Shown in pieces: positions 22,356 through 30,566 of a DNA stretch of 32,286 nt (position 1 is the first letter of the stretch; every line of letters begins with the position of its first letter). The translations under genes were made by a program, and so were the position numbers. The notes under the pieces were generated by a model. It saw nothing but the letters and a program-made list of their open reading frames with translations. It was not told the DNA's origin and searched no databases. This DNA is from a virus. The stretch spans positions 1 through 32,286 of IMG/VR virus record IMGVR_UViG_3300036766_000465; one strand, given 5' to 3'.

Positions 22356-23057
22356 ATGCCCCTGATTCACGCCGTCCGGCGCAACGCTGGATCGCTCACC
22401 TCCGCTGACGGGACGGCCCCCGAAGGACTTGACGCGAGCCGCTACGGGGAACTGTTCCAGGGCCCGAACTACATCGAACGCCGCTCACTCGCTGGCAAGG
22501 CGTTCGTGGTGACGGTCGGCGCCGTCTCCACACCAATCCAGGGTGGTGGCGCGGGCACGGTGATCGACCCTGAGCAGCCGGAGCTACGCATCTGCATCCC
22601 GGCCAACACCATCTGTATCCCGACGCGCATCGTGGTCACGTTGAAGACGCCGTTGGCGGCGACGGACTCTGACATCATCGAGTCGTTCATCGGCATCGCG
22701 CAGGGCGTCGATGCCACCGGCAGCGGCACTGCCGAGACGATCCAGAACAAGCGCGGCGACCTGCTGGCGACGGGCTCCAATGCGACTGTCACCTCGGCCA
22801 TGACCGGGGATGCCATCACGCCCACCATCCACACCGAGATCGAGCACTTGCTGCTCACTGCGGACATGAACGGCACGCCCGCGAACGCGATGTGGAACGC
22901 GCCGAAGATGGTCTACGAATTGAAGTCCGGCATGGCGCCGTACCTCATCGCGGGTGCATCAGGGGCCACGCTGTACGTGTACTGGGGCGGTACCGTCGCC
23001 ACTTCCGGTTACTGCACGGTGGAGTGGGTCGAATTCCCATCTGGCTACGCCAACTAG
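22356..23057 (+). CDS. Structural protein, unknown function
   Basis: 233 residues preceded by AAAGGAAG. It is beta-rich (AFVVTVGAVSTPIQGGG, LRICIPANTICIPTRIVVTLKTPL) with a C-terminal LYVYWGGTVATSGYCTVEWVEFPSGYAN. No transmembrane segment or catalytic motif. It resembles uncharacterised phage structural proteins found near decoration and fibre genes. The short gap before it (22297-22355) holds only a triple ACACG repeat and the ribosome binding site. It sits between the two paralogues, so it may assemble with them. Confidence 0.6.
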   Translation: MPLIHAVRRNAGSLTSADGTAPEGLDASRYGELFQGPNYIERRSLAGKAFVVTVGAVSTPIQGGGAGTVIDPEQPELRICIPANTICIPTRIVVTLKTPLAATDSDIIESFIGIAQGVDATGSGTAETIQNKRGDLLATGSNATVTSAMTGDAITPTIHTEIEHLLLTADMNGTPANAMWNAPKMVYELKSGMAPYLIAGASGATLYVYWGGTVATSGYCTVEWVEFPSGYAN

Positions 23058-23068
23058 GGAGGATGCCT

Positions 23069-23467
23069 GTGACCTCCGAGGCACGTGACGTTCGGGCGGA
23101 AATCAACTTCCGCGACGATGGCAATTCACTCATTCCGGTCGAACGTGTGAACCCGTTGCCGGTGGCCGATGCCGGGGCAAAGACAATCTGGCTCAACCAC
23201 GAGACCATCAGCGTAGGGACATCTGCGGTCGGTCTCACGCCGGCGATCATAGCTGCGCACACGACAGCCCTGATCACCGTCGAAGGTGGAGCAGTCCGTT
23301 TCTGGCCGGACGCCAGCGCCAACCCGACCGCATCCGCAGGCCATGCGCTTGGGCCTACCGACGTGCTGCAACTGAGCGACATGGACCTCACCACATTCAA
23401 GTTCATCTCTCGTGACGGCGGCACTGTCACCATGTTTGTCACGTACGGTGATCGGCGGCCGTCATGA
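23069..23467 (+). CDS. Small structural protein, unknown function
   Basis: 132 residues from GTG 23069. GGGAGG (23057-23062) abuts ATG 23063 with no spacing but sits 6 bases before GTG 23069, so the GTG is the better start. The pattern ISVGTSAVGLTPAIIAAHTTALITVEGGAVRFWPDASANPTASAGHALGPTDVLQL..FKFISRDGGTVTMFVTYGD is a small beta-barrel type often found next to phage head or tail genes. It overlaps the next ATG (ATGA). A minor virion component is likely. Confidence 0.65.
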   Translation: MTSEARDVRAEINFRDDGNSLIPVERVNPLPVADAGAKTIWLNHETISVGTSAVGLTPAIIAAHTTALITVEGGAVRFWPDASANPTASAGHALGPTDVLQLSDMDLTTFKFISRDGGTVTMFVTYGDRRPS

Positions 23468-24207
23468 ACGAGCGGCTGATACTCGCGCGCGGCCCCTCCA
23501 ACCGTGTCCACGTCACCGCCCCAGAACTCTGGAACCGCGCTGGCGGTACGGACTTCTGGGCAGTATTCGGGCCGGAGTCCACGGTCGCCGCCGCCGGGTC
23601 GAGCGCGCTGCTCACCGACTCCGGCTGGACGATCACCTCGATGGTGGAGACGGCGGGCACGGGCGCTGACTTCATCGCCACCGCCGACCGCACGGCACCG
23701 GCGCACGTCCTTACGGATGGCGGCTCTGACCTTGTGCAGTCGCCGGCGATCTTCGGTGACTACATGCACGCGCAGGTCGCGGCGGAAATCCTCGGCTACC
23801 AGCCGACGCTGCTGATCGCGCGTTTCGGGTTCAACTTCACCGTGGGGACGGCGAACGAGACTGCCACAAACATCGGGTTTATTGAAGCGGGAGGGTCTCC
23901 GATAACCGCAGCTGGGGCTGACACTCTGGCGGCGTTCTTTTCTGACGGCACCAACTTCAAGATTCATTCAGGCGCATCTGCGTCCGCGGCTGGCCCGTTG
24001 GTGGGGGCTGCGTGGCGCGTCGGACAGATCACGCTGAGCAACTCCGTGGCAGCCGGTACGGCGATGGTCACCTCGTCCATTGACGGCGTGGCCCTGCCCG
24101 CCATCGACCTTGAGACTGACCTGTTCCCGGTGTCCTTCGGCATGGGCATCGTCGCCGCGGGCACTAACCGTATCGGCCTTTCGTATGTCCACATCTGGTA
24201 TGCATAA
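23464..24207 (+). CDS. Beta-rich structural protein, paralogue 2
   Basis: 247 residues, the ATG overlapping the preceding stop. It shares with paralogue 1 the order VHVT..LW...GTDFW, GW.ITS...AGTGADF and DLVQSPAIFGDYMHAQVAAEILG, then diverges in the jelly-roll half (NFKIHSG..., AMVTSSIDGVALPAIDLETDLFPVSFGMGIVAAGTNRIGLSYVHIWYA), where Ile/Val patterns still line up. The N-terminal 15 residues differ. Duplication followed by specialisation is the simplest history; the two may bind different surface ligands or occupy quasi-equivalent sites. Confidence 0.6.
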   Translation: MNERLILARGPSNRVHVTAPELWNRAGGTDFWAVFGPESTVAAAGSSALLTDSGWTITSMVETAGTGADFIATADRTAPAHVLTDGGSDLVQSPAIFGDYMHAQVAAEILGYQPTLLIARFGFNFTVGTANETATNIGFIEAGGSPITAAGADTLAAFFSDGTNFKIHSGASASAAGPLVGAAWRVGQITLSNSVAAGTAMVTSSIDGVALPAIDLETDLFPVSFGMGIVAAGTNRIGLSYVHIWYA

Positions 24208-25515
24208 ATGACGACGCGTGCAGCCCTCATCACCTCCGTTGCCAAGCGCCTCGGCGCGATCACGGGCAACGTCGGCACGAACGCGGCCACCAGCGCCGTG
24301 CTGCCCGAATTGATCAACACCACGGGCGACGACAACGCCTACGACGGGCACCGCCTGATCTTCCCGGCCGCCGCCAACGAAGCCTCAAAGCAGACCATCA
24401 TCAGCGGCTGGGTAGACCTCACGGGGGCGGCCACCTTCGCATCGCGCACCGCCACGGCCAGCGAGCCGTACATCCTGCTCAGTCGCGCTGACTACACGCT
24501 GGGCGAGTTCCGGGCGGCGCTCACAGAGGCGCTGACACACTCCAAGCGGTCGTACCGCTACGTGATCCCGGCCATCCCCGGCGAGCACTTCTATAACCTC
24601 GCCGCGCTGGACTGGCTGGCGGGGGCCGGTGACGTGGATGCGGTGTACCTCTCGGGCTCGCCGAACCTGCTGCACAACGAGGACTATGGTACCTGGCAAC
24701 AGGGAGCGGATGCCGCTCCTGATGGCTGGACGCTGGCGGGCTCAGGGGCGACCATCGCCCGTTCCACAGCGTCACAGCGCGGCGGCTATGCGGTCACGGT
24801 CACGCGGGTGGGGAATGACTGCACCCTCACGCAAAACCTGCCGCCAGCGCTCGTACAGTACCTCACGCGTGGCGGTGGCACGCTGCCCATCCTGCGGGCG
24901 GGGCAGTGGGTGACCGCCAGCGTCGCCAGCCGGGCGCGCGTCGGTATCACGAGCACCGCGGCAGGCGTGACCACGGTCACCTACAGCAGCTACCACACCG
25001 GCGGCAGCGTCCCCGAGTGGCTGGAAGTCTCGCTGCAACTCACCGCCGCGATGACTGCGCTCGGCATCGTCGGCGCGGTGGGTACGGGCGACACCGCAGC
25101 CACCTTCTCGGGCGCCGTGCTGACCACAGGCGACGCGGCGATCAACGACACGCTCAAGCACTACGGGTCGGGCGCCTACCGCGAGCAGCGCGTCCCCAAG
25201 CTCGTCCGCAATGTCGGCGGTGCGCCGGTGGTCGAGTTGCAGAGCGCCCCCACTGGCGGTCAGGTCATCGTCTACTGCCGCCGCCAGTTCGCCGACGTGG
25301 CGACCGACTCAGAGATCATCGACGACCAGTACGCGCGCGTGCTTGAAGCCGGGCTGGCGGTCTTCCTGCTACAGAACATCAAGCCGGGCGTAGACCGCAC
25401 ACGCTATGACCGCGTACTGAAGGAAGAGACGCCGATCTGGACGCGCGCGCTTTCCACGCTCACCGACCTCCCCGTGCCCGCTCCACTGGAAAGGGTTGAG
25501 GTGCTTCCAGCATGA
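24208..25515 (+). CDS. Connector-like protein with inserted carbohydrate-binding-like domain
   Basis: 435 residues from an ATG directly after the preceding stop. The N-terminus (MTTRAALITSVAKRLG..) and C-terminus (VIVYCRRQFADVATDSEIIDDQYARVLEAGLAVFLLQNIKPGVDRTRYDRVLKEETPIWTRALSTL) form a helical core like head-to-tail connector or adaptor proteins. Between them, residues ~150-310 contain NLLHNEDYGTWQQGADAAPDGWTLAGSGATIARS...GGYAVTVTRVGNDCTLTQNLP, which fits a galactose-binding/CBM-type beta sandwich placed as an insertion. That would put a sugar-binding lobe on the neck of the particle. Domain assignments are by motif resemblance. Confidence 0.55.
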   Translation: MTTRAALITSVAKRLGAITGNVGTNAATSAVLPELINTTGDDNAYDGHRLIFPAAANEASKQTIISGWVDLTGAATFASRTATASEPYILLSRADYTLGEFRAALTEALTHSKRSYRYVIPAIPGEHFYNLAALDWLAGAGDVDAVYLSGSPNLLHNEDYGTWQQGADAAPDGWTLAGSGATIARSTASQRGGYAVTVTRVGNDCTLTQNLPPALVQYLTRGGGTLPILRAGQWVTASVASRARVGITSTAAGVTTVTYSSYHTGGSVPEWLEVSLQLTAAMTALGIVGAVGTGDTAATFSGAVLTTGDAAINDTLKHYGSGAYREQRVPKLVRNVGGAPVVELQSAPTGGQVIVYCRRQFADVATDSEIIDDQYARVLEAGLAVFLLQNIKPGVDRTRYDRVLKEETPIWTRALSTLTDLPVPAPLERVEVLPA

Positions 25516-25559
25516 GGCTAAATGACGTGAGCCCAAGTCTGACGATGAGGCCCATCTGA
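25512..25559 (+). CDS. 15-codon coupling micro-ORF
   Basis: ATG 25512 overlaps the stop of the connector-like gene (ATGA), and the micro-ORF stop TGA 25557-25559 overlaps the ATG of the next gene (TGATG). The peptide is only 15 residues. It contains the GATGAGG that serves as ribosome binding site for the next gene. Its exact fit between two junctions suggests a translational relay more than a functional peptide; chance remains possible. Confidence 0.3.
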   Translation: MRLNDVSPSLTMRPI

Positions 25560-26491
25560 TGGCCGGCATCACGTGGGAGGCTGTCCCCGCCACCGAGTAC
25601 GTGTCGCACATCGACCTTGAGCAGGCGACAAACCAGAACCTTTTTGCCGTCATTTCCGGCTGCACCGTCACCGAGTCCGGCGCCAACATGGTGGTCACGG
25701 TCGCGGCGGGCGTCGCGCTGGTGGACGGCGCGGTGGTCACGGTCGCGGGCAACACCATCACGCTCGTCTCGGACGCGAGCAACAAGCGGTGGAGTTACGC
25801 CACCATCAACGGGTCGGGCACGGCGGTGCTGGTGTCGGGCACGCCCGCCGCCTCGGCTGCGGTGGAGCCGACCAAGCCCGACCCCGCCAGCAAGACCATC
25901 CTCAAGATGTACAAGATCGAGGCCGCGCAGACCATCGCCGCCAACATCGCGGTCGCGCCCGAGAAGCGGATCATGGCTCTGACGCCATCGCCCATCGCCC
26001 TTGTTGGTTCCTCCTCCACGCCTACCTCGACTACTTCCACGACCGCCGTTGACCTCGTGACCATCTCAGGGCTGAGCATCCTCGTCACACAAGAGTTCCG
26101 GGTTGAAGCGGAGTTCAGAAAGCAGGCGCTTGCGGCAAATGCCGTAGCGTTCGGCATCAAGTTCAACAGCACCGTCTTTCTTGAGGCAGCTGATTCATCT
26201 ACATCGTGGACACGTTCAAGTGCGATTAACCAAGCAGAACAAGGGTCGGCACTCCTCGGCGTGCCCGCGCGAGCCACTGCGGATTACCTTCAGACGTATT
26301 ACGTCGTGTCGTGTGGTTGGCGCATCTCGTCATCGGGAGCGCAGGCGGCGGCGGGGGCAATTGGTAGCCAGACGCCCGCAGCGGCAATCCCCAATGTCAC
26401 CATCACGAGTGCGGCCATCCGCGCCATCAACGGCACAGCGAGCAACGCAGCCGAGGTGGGTTATATCCGTATTCTGACAGGAATCATCTAA
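25559..26491 (+). CDS. Tail fibre/receptor-binding-like protein
   Basis: 310 residues, ATG sharing a base with the micro-ORF stop, GATGAGG 8 bases upstream. The N-terminal half (GCTVTESGANMVVTVAAGVALVDGAVVTVAGNTITLVSDASNKRWSYATING.., KTILKMYKIEAAQTIAANIAVAPEKRIM) is the pattern of phage fibre or baseplate proteins that present a beta-prism and an adhesin-like head. The second half (TTAVDLVTISGL.., FRVEAEFRKQALAANAVAFGIKFN) looks like a C-terminal jelly-roll domain. It likely takes part in host recognition; the ligand is unknown. Confidence 0.6.
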   Translation: MAGITWEAVPATEYVSHIDLEQATNQNLFAVISGCTVTESGANMVVTVAAGVALVDGAVVTVAGNTITLVSDASNKRWSYATINGSGTAVLVSGTPAASAAVEPTKPDPASKTILKMYKIEAAQTIAANIAVAPEKRIMALTPSPIALVGSSSTPTSTTSTTAVDLVTISGLSILVTQEFRVEAEFRKQALAANAVAFGIKFNSTVFLEAADSSTSWTRSSAINQAEQGSALLGVPARATADYLQTYYVVSCGWRISSSGAQAAAGAIGSQTPAAAIPNVTITSAAIRAINGTASNAAEVGYIRILTGII

Positions 26492-26868
26492 TGCCAAAGG
26501 CGATCCGCTACCAGCACAACGGCCAGTACCTGCGCAACACGATGTTCTGGACGCAGGGCGAGTTCATCGGTGCATTCCACGCTGACCCCGTACTCGCCGC
26601 GGAGGAAGAGGCGCTGACCATCGCCTCGCACGCGCATGACTTCGCGGTGGCATTCGGTATCCCTGCTGACGAGATCACGCACGAGGTGGTCGCATGGGAC
26701 GGGCGCGATGAGACGCTGCCCTTCGCATCGGACAACTCCGCGCCCGTAGTGCGGCTGCCTGTGGCACCCGAGGAACCAGCACCGCCCACTCTTGAGGAGA
26801 AGGTGGACGCGTTGCTCGCTGCCTCGCCCGCGATTGCGCAGGCCCTCGGCATCACACTCAAGGGGTAG
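26491..26868 (+). CDS. Hypothetical protein, fibre-associated
   Basis: 125 residues, the ATG sharing a base with the preceding stop (TAATG). Small alpha/beta protein (IRYQHNGQYLRNTMFWTQGEFIGAFHADPVLAAEEEALTIASHAHDFAVAFGI), with a Pro-rich linker and a C-terminal helix (EEKVDALLAASPAIAQALGI). A fibre-assembly chaperone or attachment factor is possible from its place after the fibre gene. Not a recognised family. Confidence 0.55.
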   Translation: MPKAIRYQHNGQYLRNTMFWTQGEFIGAFHADPVLAAEEEALTIASHAHDFAVAFGIPADEITHEVVAWDGRDETLPFASDNSAPVVRLPVAPEEPAPPTLEEKVDALLAASPAIAQALGITLKG

Positions 26869-26871
26869 GCC

Positions 26872-28782
26872 GTGCCCATTGAGAGCACGCTGGTCAGGCT
26901 CGGCGCCCACACCTACAAACTGGCGGCGGACTCCGCGCTGCCCGCGGGCAAGCGCGGCTGGCAGCGTGAGCGCAAGAAGAGCCAGCCATCCGACCCCGGC
27001 ATCCAGAAGGTCGCGCAGTGGCGGCTCTCCGGGCCGGTCGGGCTTTCGCGTGAAGACCCGGCGGGCGGGGCGCTCCTTTGTGACTACGCCGAGGGCATGG
27101 ACACGCTCTACGACGGCCTGCTGCTGCCGGGCCCGGCGCGCAACGCCATCGACCTCGCCTCGGCGCAGCCTGCCGCGTCCGCGCTGGCCCCGTATGACGG
27201 CTTCGCCTACGACAGCGTGGCGTACGACTCGGGCACCTCGTCCTACATCCCGGGCGCTGTCGCCTTCATCGACGAAGACCGCGGCCAACTCTTCTTCCAC
27301 GACCGCGCCTACTCCACGCAGGTCGAGCCGCTGGGTATGACCGCCGTCGAGGCCGTGGCGCACTCTGCCGAGGTCACCGGCGCCGCCATGTGGCGTGACC
27401 GTGGCTACCTCGGGCTCGGCTCGCTCGATGTCATGCAGCGCCGCGCGCTGGTGGGGCCGCTGGCCTCCACCTACGAGGATGCGCTGGCGGGCGCGTACGC
27501 GGGTGCACTGGTGGTCGGGACAGACCGCATCTGGATGGTAGACCCCGAGGACACCACCGAGAGCCAACTGCGGTACTCGCTGGACGCCATGGTCACGCGT
27601 TCCAACCCCTTCCCCGTGGGCGACCCCGGCATCCCCGCCACCGGCCTCGGGACGTACGGACGCTCCGCGATCGTGGGGTCGGAGATCGGCGCCTTCGGCT
27701 TCAACGACCTCGGCCAGCCGGTGCGCGTACTCGAATCGCTGCGCGGCCATCGCTCCGTCAACAACGGCAAATGGATCGTCACGCTCTGGGGCTGGACGTA
27801 TATCACGACCGACATCGGGCTCAAGGCCACCATCCCCGGCCAGGTTGAGAATGCCGCCGGGCCGGACGCCGACCGTCGCTTCGAGGGGCCGAGCGGGCGC
27901 ATCACCGCCATCTGGCCGTACAAGGGCGCGCTGTTCGCGGCGGCGCTGGTGGGGTCGGACACCTACGTCTACCGTGGCGAGTTCGACGACGGTCGCTACG
28001 GCGGCAGTACCGCGGCGACCGGGCGCCCCGCGTGGTTCCCGTTCGCGTTCATCGAGGCCGCTCAGGTGGGCTGCATCTTCTCCACCGGCCTGCGCACGAC
28101 ACCGACCTTGCTAGTGGCTGAGAGCGGCAACGGCTCCTACTGGACGCTCTCGACGCGAGAGCGTGACATCGCCGACCCGCTCTATCGCTACCGCACGGGG
28201 ACGAGCACGTGGTACGGCACCACCATGATGCGCGGCGCGGGACTGCACAAGAACCCCCGTACCTTCATGGTGCAAGCGGAGGACTGCGACGCCTCCAACT
28301 CCTACCAGCTCGCGATCAGCGTGGACGGCGGCGCCTACGTGGACGTGGGCGACCCGGTGGAGGCGGACGGGCACACGCTGCTGATCCCGGCAGCGGCGGG
28401 GGTGCCGTTGACCACCGTCAGCGGGCATACGTACAAGCCACGCCTCACCTGCACCTCAGCCTCCACGACGACGCCACCGAAACTGCGCGGCACGCTGGAC
28501 ATGGTGTACGACGAGCGTCCGACCACGATCACCGAACACACCTTCGTGGTCGAGCTGGGCGCCACCCGCAACACGCCCAACGGCGCGGCTACCGACTACG
28601 ACAATCTCGCGATTCTCTTCGGTCATAGCGCGGCTGCGGAATCTCCCATTGAGTTCTCGTTGCCCGGTCAGCCGGGGAAGGTCTACGGCATGTGCGTCTC
28701 GGTAGCGCAGGTTACAGATCGCGTTGGCGACGGGTTGCAGAGGGCGCAAGTCGTGCTCCAAGAGTGGAGCACCACTGGATGA
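26872..28782 (+). CDS. Large beta-rich tail protein (propeller-like)
   Basis: 636 residues from a GTG just after the preceding stop. Repeated short strand clusters with GxxxWM/WxY endings (RIWMVDPEDTTESQLRYSLDAMV, ITAIWPYKGALFAAALVGSDTYVYRGEF, PTLLVAESGNGSYWTLSTRERD) suggest a beta-propeller or barrel-like middle. The C-terminal ~140 residues (YQLAISVDGGAYVDVGDPVEADGHTLLIPAAAGVPLTTVSGHTYKPRLTCTSAS..) form a separate beta-sandwich. No catalytic residues or membrane segment. Its size and place after the fibre gene fit a tail hub or central tail protein. Confidence 0.6.
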   Translation: MPIESTLVRLGAHTYKLAADSALPAGKRGWQRERKKSQPSDPGIQKVAQWRLSGPVGLSREDPAGGALLCDYAEGMDTLYDGLLLPGPARNAIDLASAQPAASALAPYDGFAYDSVAYDSGTSSYIPGAVAFIDEDRGQLFFHDRAYSTQVEPLGMTAVEAVAHSAEVTGAAMWRDRGYLGLGSLDVMQRRALVGPLASTYEDALAGAYAGALVVGTDRIWMVDPEDTTESQLRYSLDAMVTRSNPFPVGDPGIPATGLGTYGRSAIVGSEIGAFGFNDLGQPVRVLESLRGHRSVNNGKWIVTLWGWTYITTDIGLKATIPGQVENAAGPDADRRFEGPSGRITAIWPYKGALFAAALVGSDTYVYRGEFDDGRYGGSTAATGRPAWFPFAFIEAAQVGCIFSTGLRTTPTLLVAESGNGSYWTLSTRERDIADPLYRYRTGTSTWYGTTMMRGAGLHKNPRTFMVQAEDCDASNSYQLAISVDGGAYVDVGDPVEADGHTLLIPAAAGVPLTTVSGHTYKPRLTCTSASTTTPPKLRGTLDMVYDERPTTITEHTFVVELGATRNTPNGAATDYDNLAILFGHSAAAESPIEFSLPGQPGKVYGMCVSVAQVTDRVGDGLQRAQVVLQEWSTTG

Positions 28783-29042
28783 TGCAACCTGAGATCGCAT
28801 GGCAGCCGGGCGGCGCGCATGACCTCGAACGGCTGACCGCCGCGTTGCAGTCCTCACCTACGGGCCTCGCGCTGCTGAATGGTGCCGTCGTACTGCCGAT
28901 CACGGCCACGGCGCGCACGGAGACCGTGGGCGTCGCTCAGGGCTCCGTGAACGTCTACCGCTCTGGCGCCAGCCGCTTCCTGCAGGTCTTCGACCGTGAT
29001 GGCACGGGCGCTCCCGCGTGGTTTAAGGTGGAGTTGACGTGA
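28779..29042 (+). CDS. Small beta structural protein
   Basis: 87 residues from ATG 28779 (followed directly by a second ATG at 28782), overlapping the preceding stop. Short strands (GLALLNGAVVLPITATARTETVGVAQGSVNVYRSGASRFLQVFDRDGTGAPAWFKVEL) suggest a small barrel. It is the last gene before the lysis group and is coupled to it by a GTGA overlap. A tail-tip or minor component is plausible. Confidence 0.55.
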   Translation: MMQPEIAWQPGGAHDLERLTAALQSSPTGLALLNGAVVLPITATARTETVGVAQGSVNVYRSGASRFLQVFDRDGTGAPAWFKVELT

Positions 29043-29323
29043 ACGATGGCACGCGCATGTCCGATGGCGAGACCCGTCAGCGCATCGAGGCGGTCGATGA
29101 ACGTGTACGCGCGGGCTTCATCGATATCCGCAACGACCTCATGGGCCTGACCACGCAGGTGCGTACCACCAACGGGCGGGTGCAGTCACTGGAACTGGCG
29201 CACGCCGAACAGCGCGGCGGGCTGCGCGTGATGATGTGGATGGTCGGGATCGGCCTCGCGATCCCGGGGGCTTGCGCGGCCGTGGTCGCGGTAATTATCG
29301 CCATGCGCACGCTGGGAGGCTGA
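29039..29323 (+). CDS. XhlA-like coiled-coil membrane protein (lysis)
   Basis: 94 residues from a GTG overlapping the preceding stop (GTGA). An N-terminal coiled coil (ETRQRIEAVDERVRAGFIDIRNDLMGLTTQVRTTNGRVQSLELAHAEQR) is followed by one transmembrane helix (~64-89, MMWMVGIGLAIPGACAAVVAVIIAM). This is the architecture of the haemolysin XhlA-type proteins that accompany phage holins and endolysins. It lies directly before the amidase gene; its last GGC TGA codons are part of that gene's ribosome binding site. Confidence 0.65.
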   Translation: MNDGTRMSDGETRQRIEAVDERVRAGFIDIRNDLMGLTTQVRTTNGRVQSLELAHAEQRGGLRVMMWMVGIGLAIPGACAAVVAVIIAMRTLGG

Positions 29324-29325
29324 CT

Positions 29326-30018
29326 GTGCCGGTGTTGAATATCTATCCAGCGGCGGTCTGGCGGCCGGGGCCGGCCGGCAAGATTTGGCCGGGGGCCAAT
29401 GCCTGCGAGGGCATCATCGAGCACTCGGCACAGGGCTCGCTCGCTGGGGCATGGTCGGTACTCGACGACGTTTCAGCCGATGCGGATGGCCGTTACCTCG
29501 CTGCCTCATGGCACTTCACCATCGCGAAGGACGGCACGGTCTACCAGCACTATGGCCTTGACCGCTCCCCATTCCATGCTGGCACCAAGACGCAGAACCT
29601 CCGATTGATCGGTGTCGAACATGAAGGCGGGCCGCCCGGCAACCTCGCCGAGCCACTGACCGAAGCGCAGATCCAGGCGAGTGTGCTGCTCGCGCGGTGG
29701 ATTGCCGAACAGGGCGCCTTCACGCTCGCGCGTGAGCCGGCCGTGCGCACGTTGTATGAGCACCGCGAGCTCTGGGGCACTGAATGTCCGAGCGGTCGCG
29801 TCCCGTGGGACCATTATGTCGGCATCGCCGATCCCTACCCGGTGCCGCTGGCGTACTTCACGTGGCGCGGCAAGGGCGAGCAAGCATGGCAGAACATCTG
29901 GGAGTTGCGTGTAGTGACAACGCAGCCAAACACCAACATCCTGCTCACCCGTGAAGGCCGCGAGCACGGCACGGACGAGGTAATGCGAGTCGTGGTGGAA
30001 GACTGGGTAGGAGGCTGA
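29326..30018 (+). CDS. N-acetylmuramoyl-L-alanine amidase endolysin
   Basis: 230 residues from GTG 29326, chosen because GGGAGG lies 6-7 bases upstream. The enzyme should cut the bond between muramic acid and the peptide stem in the cell wall. The Amidase_2/PGRP zinc ligands are visible: His33 (GIIEHSAQG), His146 and Cys154 (EHRELWGTECPSG). SWHFTIAKDGTVYQHY and FHAG are further family marks, and GVEHEGG supplies the usual acidic pair. The last ~50 residues (WRGKGEQAWQNIWELRVVTTQPN) are an extra domain of unknown role, perhaps wall binding. No signal peptide, so release should need a holin. Confidence 0.88.
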   Translation: MPVLNIYPAAVWRPGPAGKIWPGANACEGIIEHSAQGSLAGAWSVLDDVSADADGRYLAASWHFTIAKDGTVYQHYGLDRSPFHAGTKTQNLRLIGVEHEGGPPGNLAEPLTEAQIQASVLLARWIAEQGAFTLAREPAVRTLYEHRELWGTECPSGRVPWDHYVGIADPYPVPLAYFTWRGKGEQAWQNIWELRVVTTQPNTNILLTREGREHGTDEVMRVVVEDWVGG

Positions 30019-30019
30019 G

Positions 30020-30205
30020 ATGGCAGGCCGAGGCGTCAGTGAGACCAACGGCTGGACGTGTCCGCATGTGCGGTCGTACGAGGCCCCCTGTGAACGCTGC
30101 CGCGCCGAGGTGGGGACTGGTATCTGCGGGCGCTGCAATCGCCCGTACGACGACCACCTTGGCTGGAACCCGCGTATCTGCTTCAACGGGCGCATCTACG
30201 CATAG
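30020..30205 (+). CDS. Zinc-ribbon miniprotein in the lysis region
   Basis: 61 residues with a strong ribosome binding site (GGAGGCTGAG then ATG) partly inside the end of the amidase gene. Cys14-x-His16, Cys24-x2-Cys27, Cys36-x2-Cys39, His46 and Cys54 could bind two zinc ions. Function unknown; it may be a regulator or a small host-takeover protein rather than a lysis factor. Confidence 0.65.
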   Translation: MAGRGVSETNGWTCPHVRSYEAPCERCRAEVGTGICGRCNRPYDDHLGWNPRICFNGRIYA

Positions 30206-30216
30206 AGGAGGCTGAG

Positions 30217-30414
30217 ATGAACCCAACGACGAACAAGAGCGGCAGAGACACCGCGTTCTATGCGCTGGCAACGGTGGTCTCAGGCGTCATCGCCAGCAAG
30301 TATGGCCTCGATGTCGTGGCAGCTGGGGCAGTTGGGACTGTCGTGTTCGGCGTACTCTCCTTCGGCTGGCGCGTGCTCAGGCACTACGCACCGTGGGTGG
30401 ACGAGGCTGCCTAG
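30217..30414 (+). CDS. Two-TM small membrane protein, holin candidate
   Basis: 65 residues with GGAGGCTGAG before the ATG. Two hydrophobic stretches (residues ~12-26 and ~31-53) flank a short loop, with a basic N-terminus (NKSGRD) and an acidic C-terminal end (WVDEAA). Size and topology match small class II-like holins, and it lies 199 bases after the amidase. No functional proof. The gap after it contains promoters and structured sequence. Confidence 0.6.
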   Translation: MNPTTNKSGRDTAFYALATVVSGVIASKYGLDVVAAGAVGTVVFGVLSFGWRVLRHYAPWVDEAA

Positions 30415-30439
30415 TTCCATCGTCTGCATTGGCTCGCCG

Positions 30440-30467
30440 TTGTGGATGGTGAAGCACACGCTATACT
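30440..30467 (+). promoter_or_regulatory. Candidate sigma70 promoter with operator-like repeat
   Basis: TTGTGG, 16 bases, TATACT (30462-30467): good -10 (five of six), weak -35. Just downstream, CCGTT-C-AACGG (30477-30487) is an 11-base inverted repeat close to the expected start of transcription, as an operator would be. No ORF with support begins here until 30657, so it may produce a short structured RNA. Confidence 0.45.
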
Positions 30468-30476
30468 TGCGGGTAT

Positions 30477-30566
30477 CCGTTCAACGGCCGTGGAAGTCCT
30501 CGTCAGCGGCAGGCCCGGCGCGTTTGTGCGCGTCGGGTGCGGAAACGGCAGGGCCCGCCTGAGCCC
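30477..30566 (+). ncRNA. Possible small structured RNA
   Basis: Downstream of the promoter candidate, a 9-bp stem (30514-30522 with 30529-30537, one G-U pair) with a TTTGTG loop, then a GGGC...GCCC mini-stem (30551-30554 with 30563-30566) and a CCGGCCGG palindrome nearby. Very GC-rich, no T-run, no tRNA features. The full gap 30415-30656 holds no other gene I can support. This is a structure-only claim. Confidence 0.3.
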
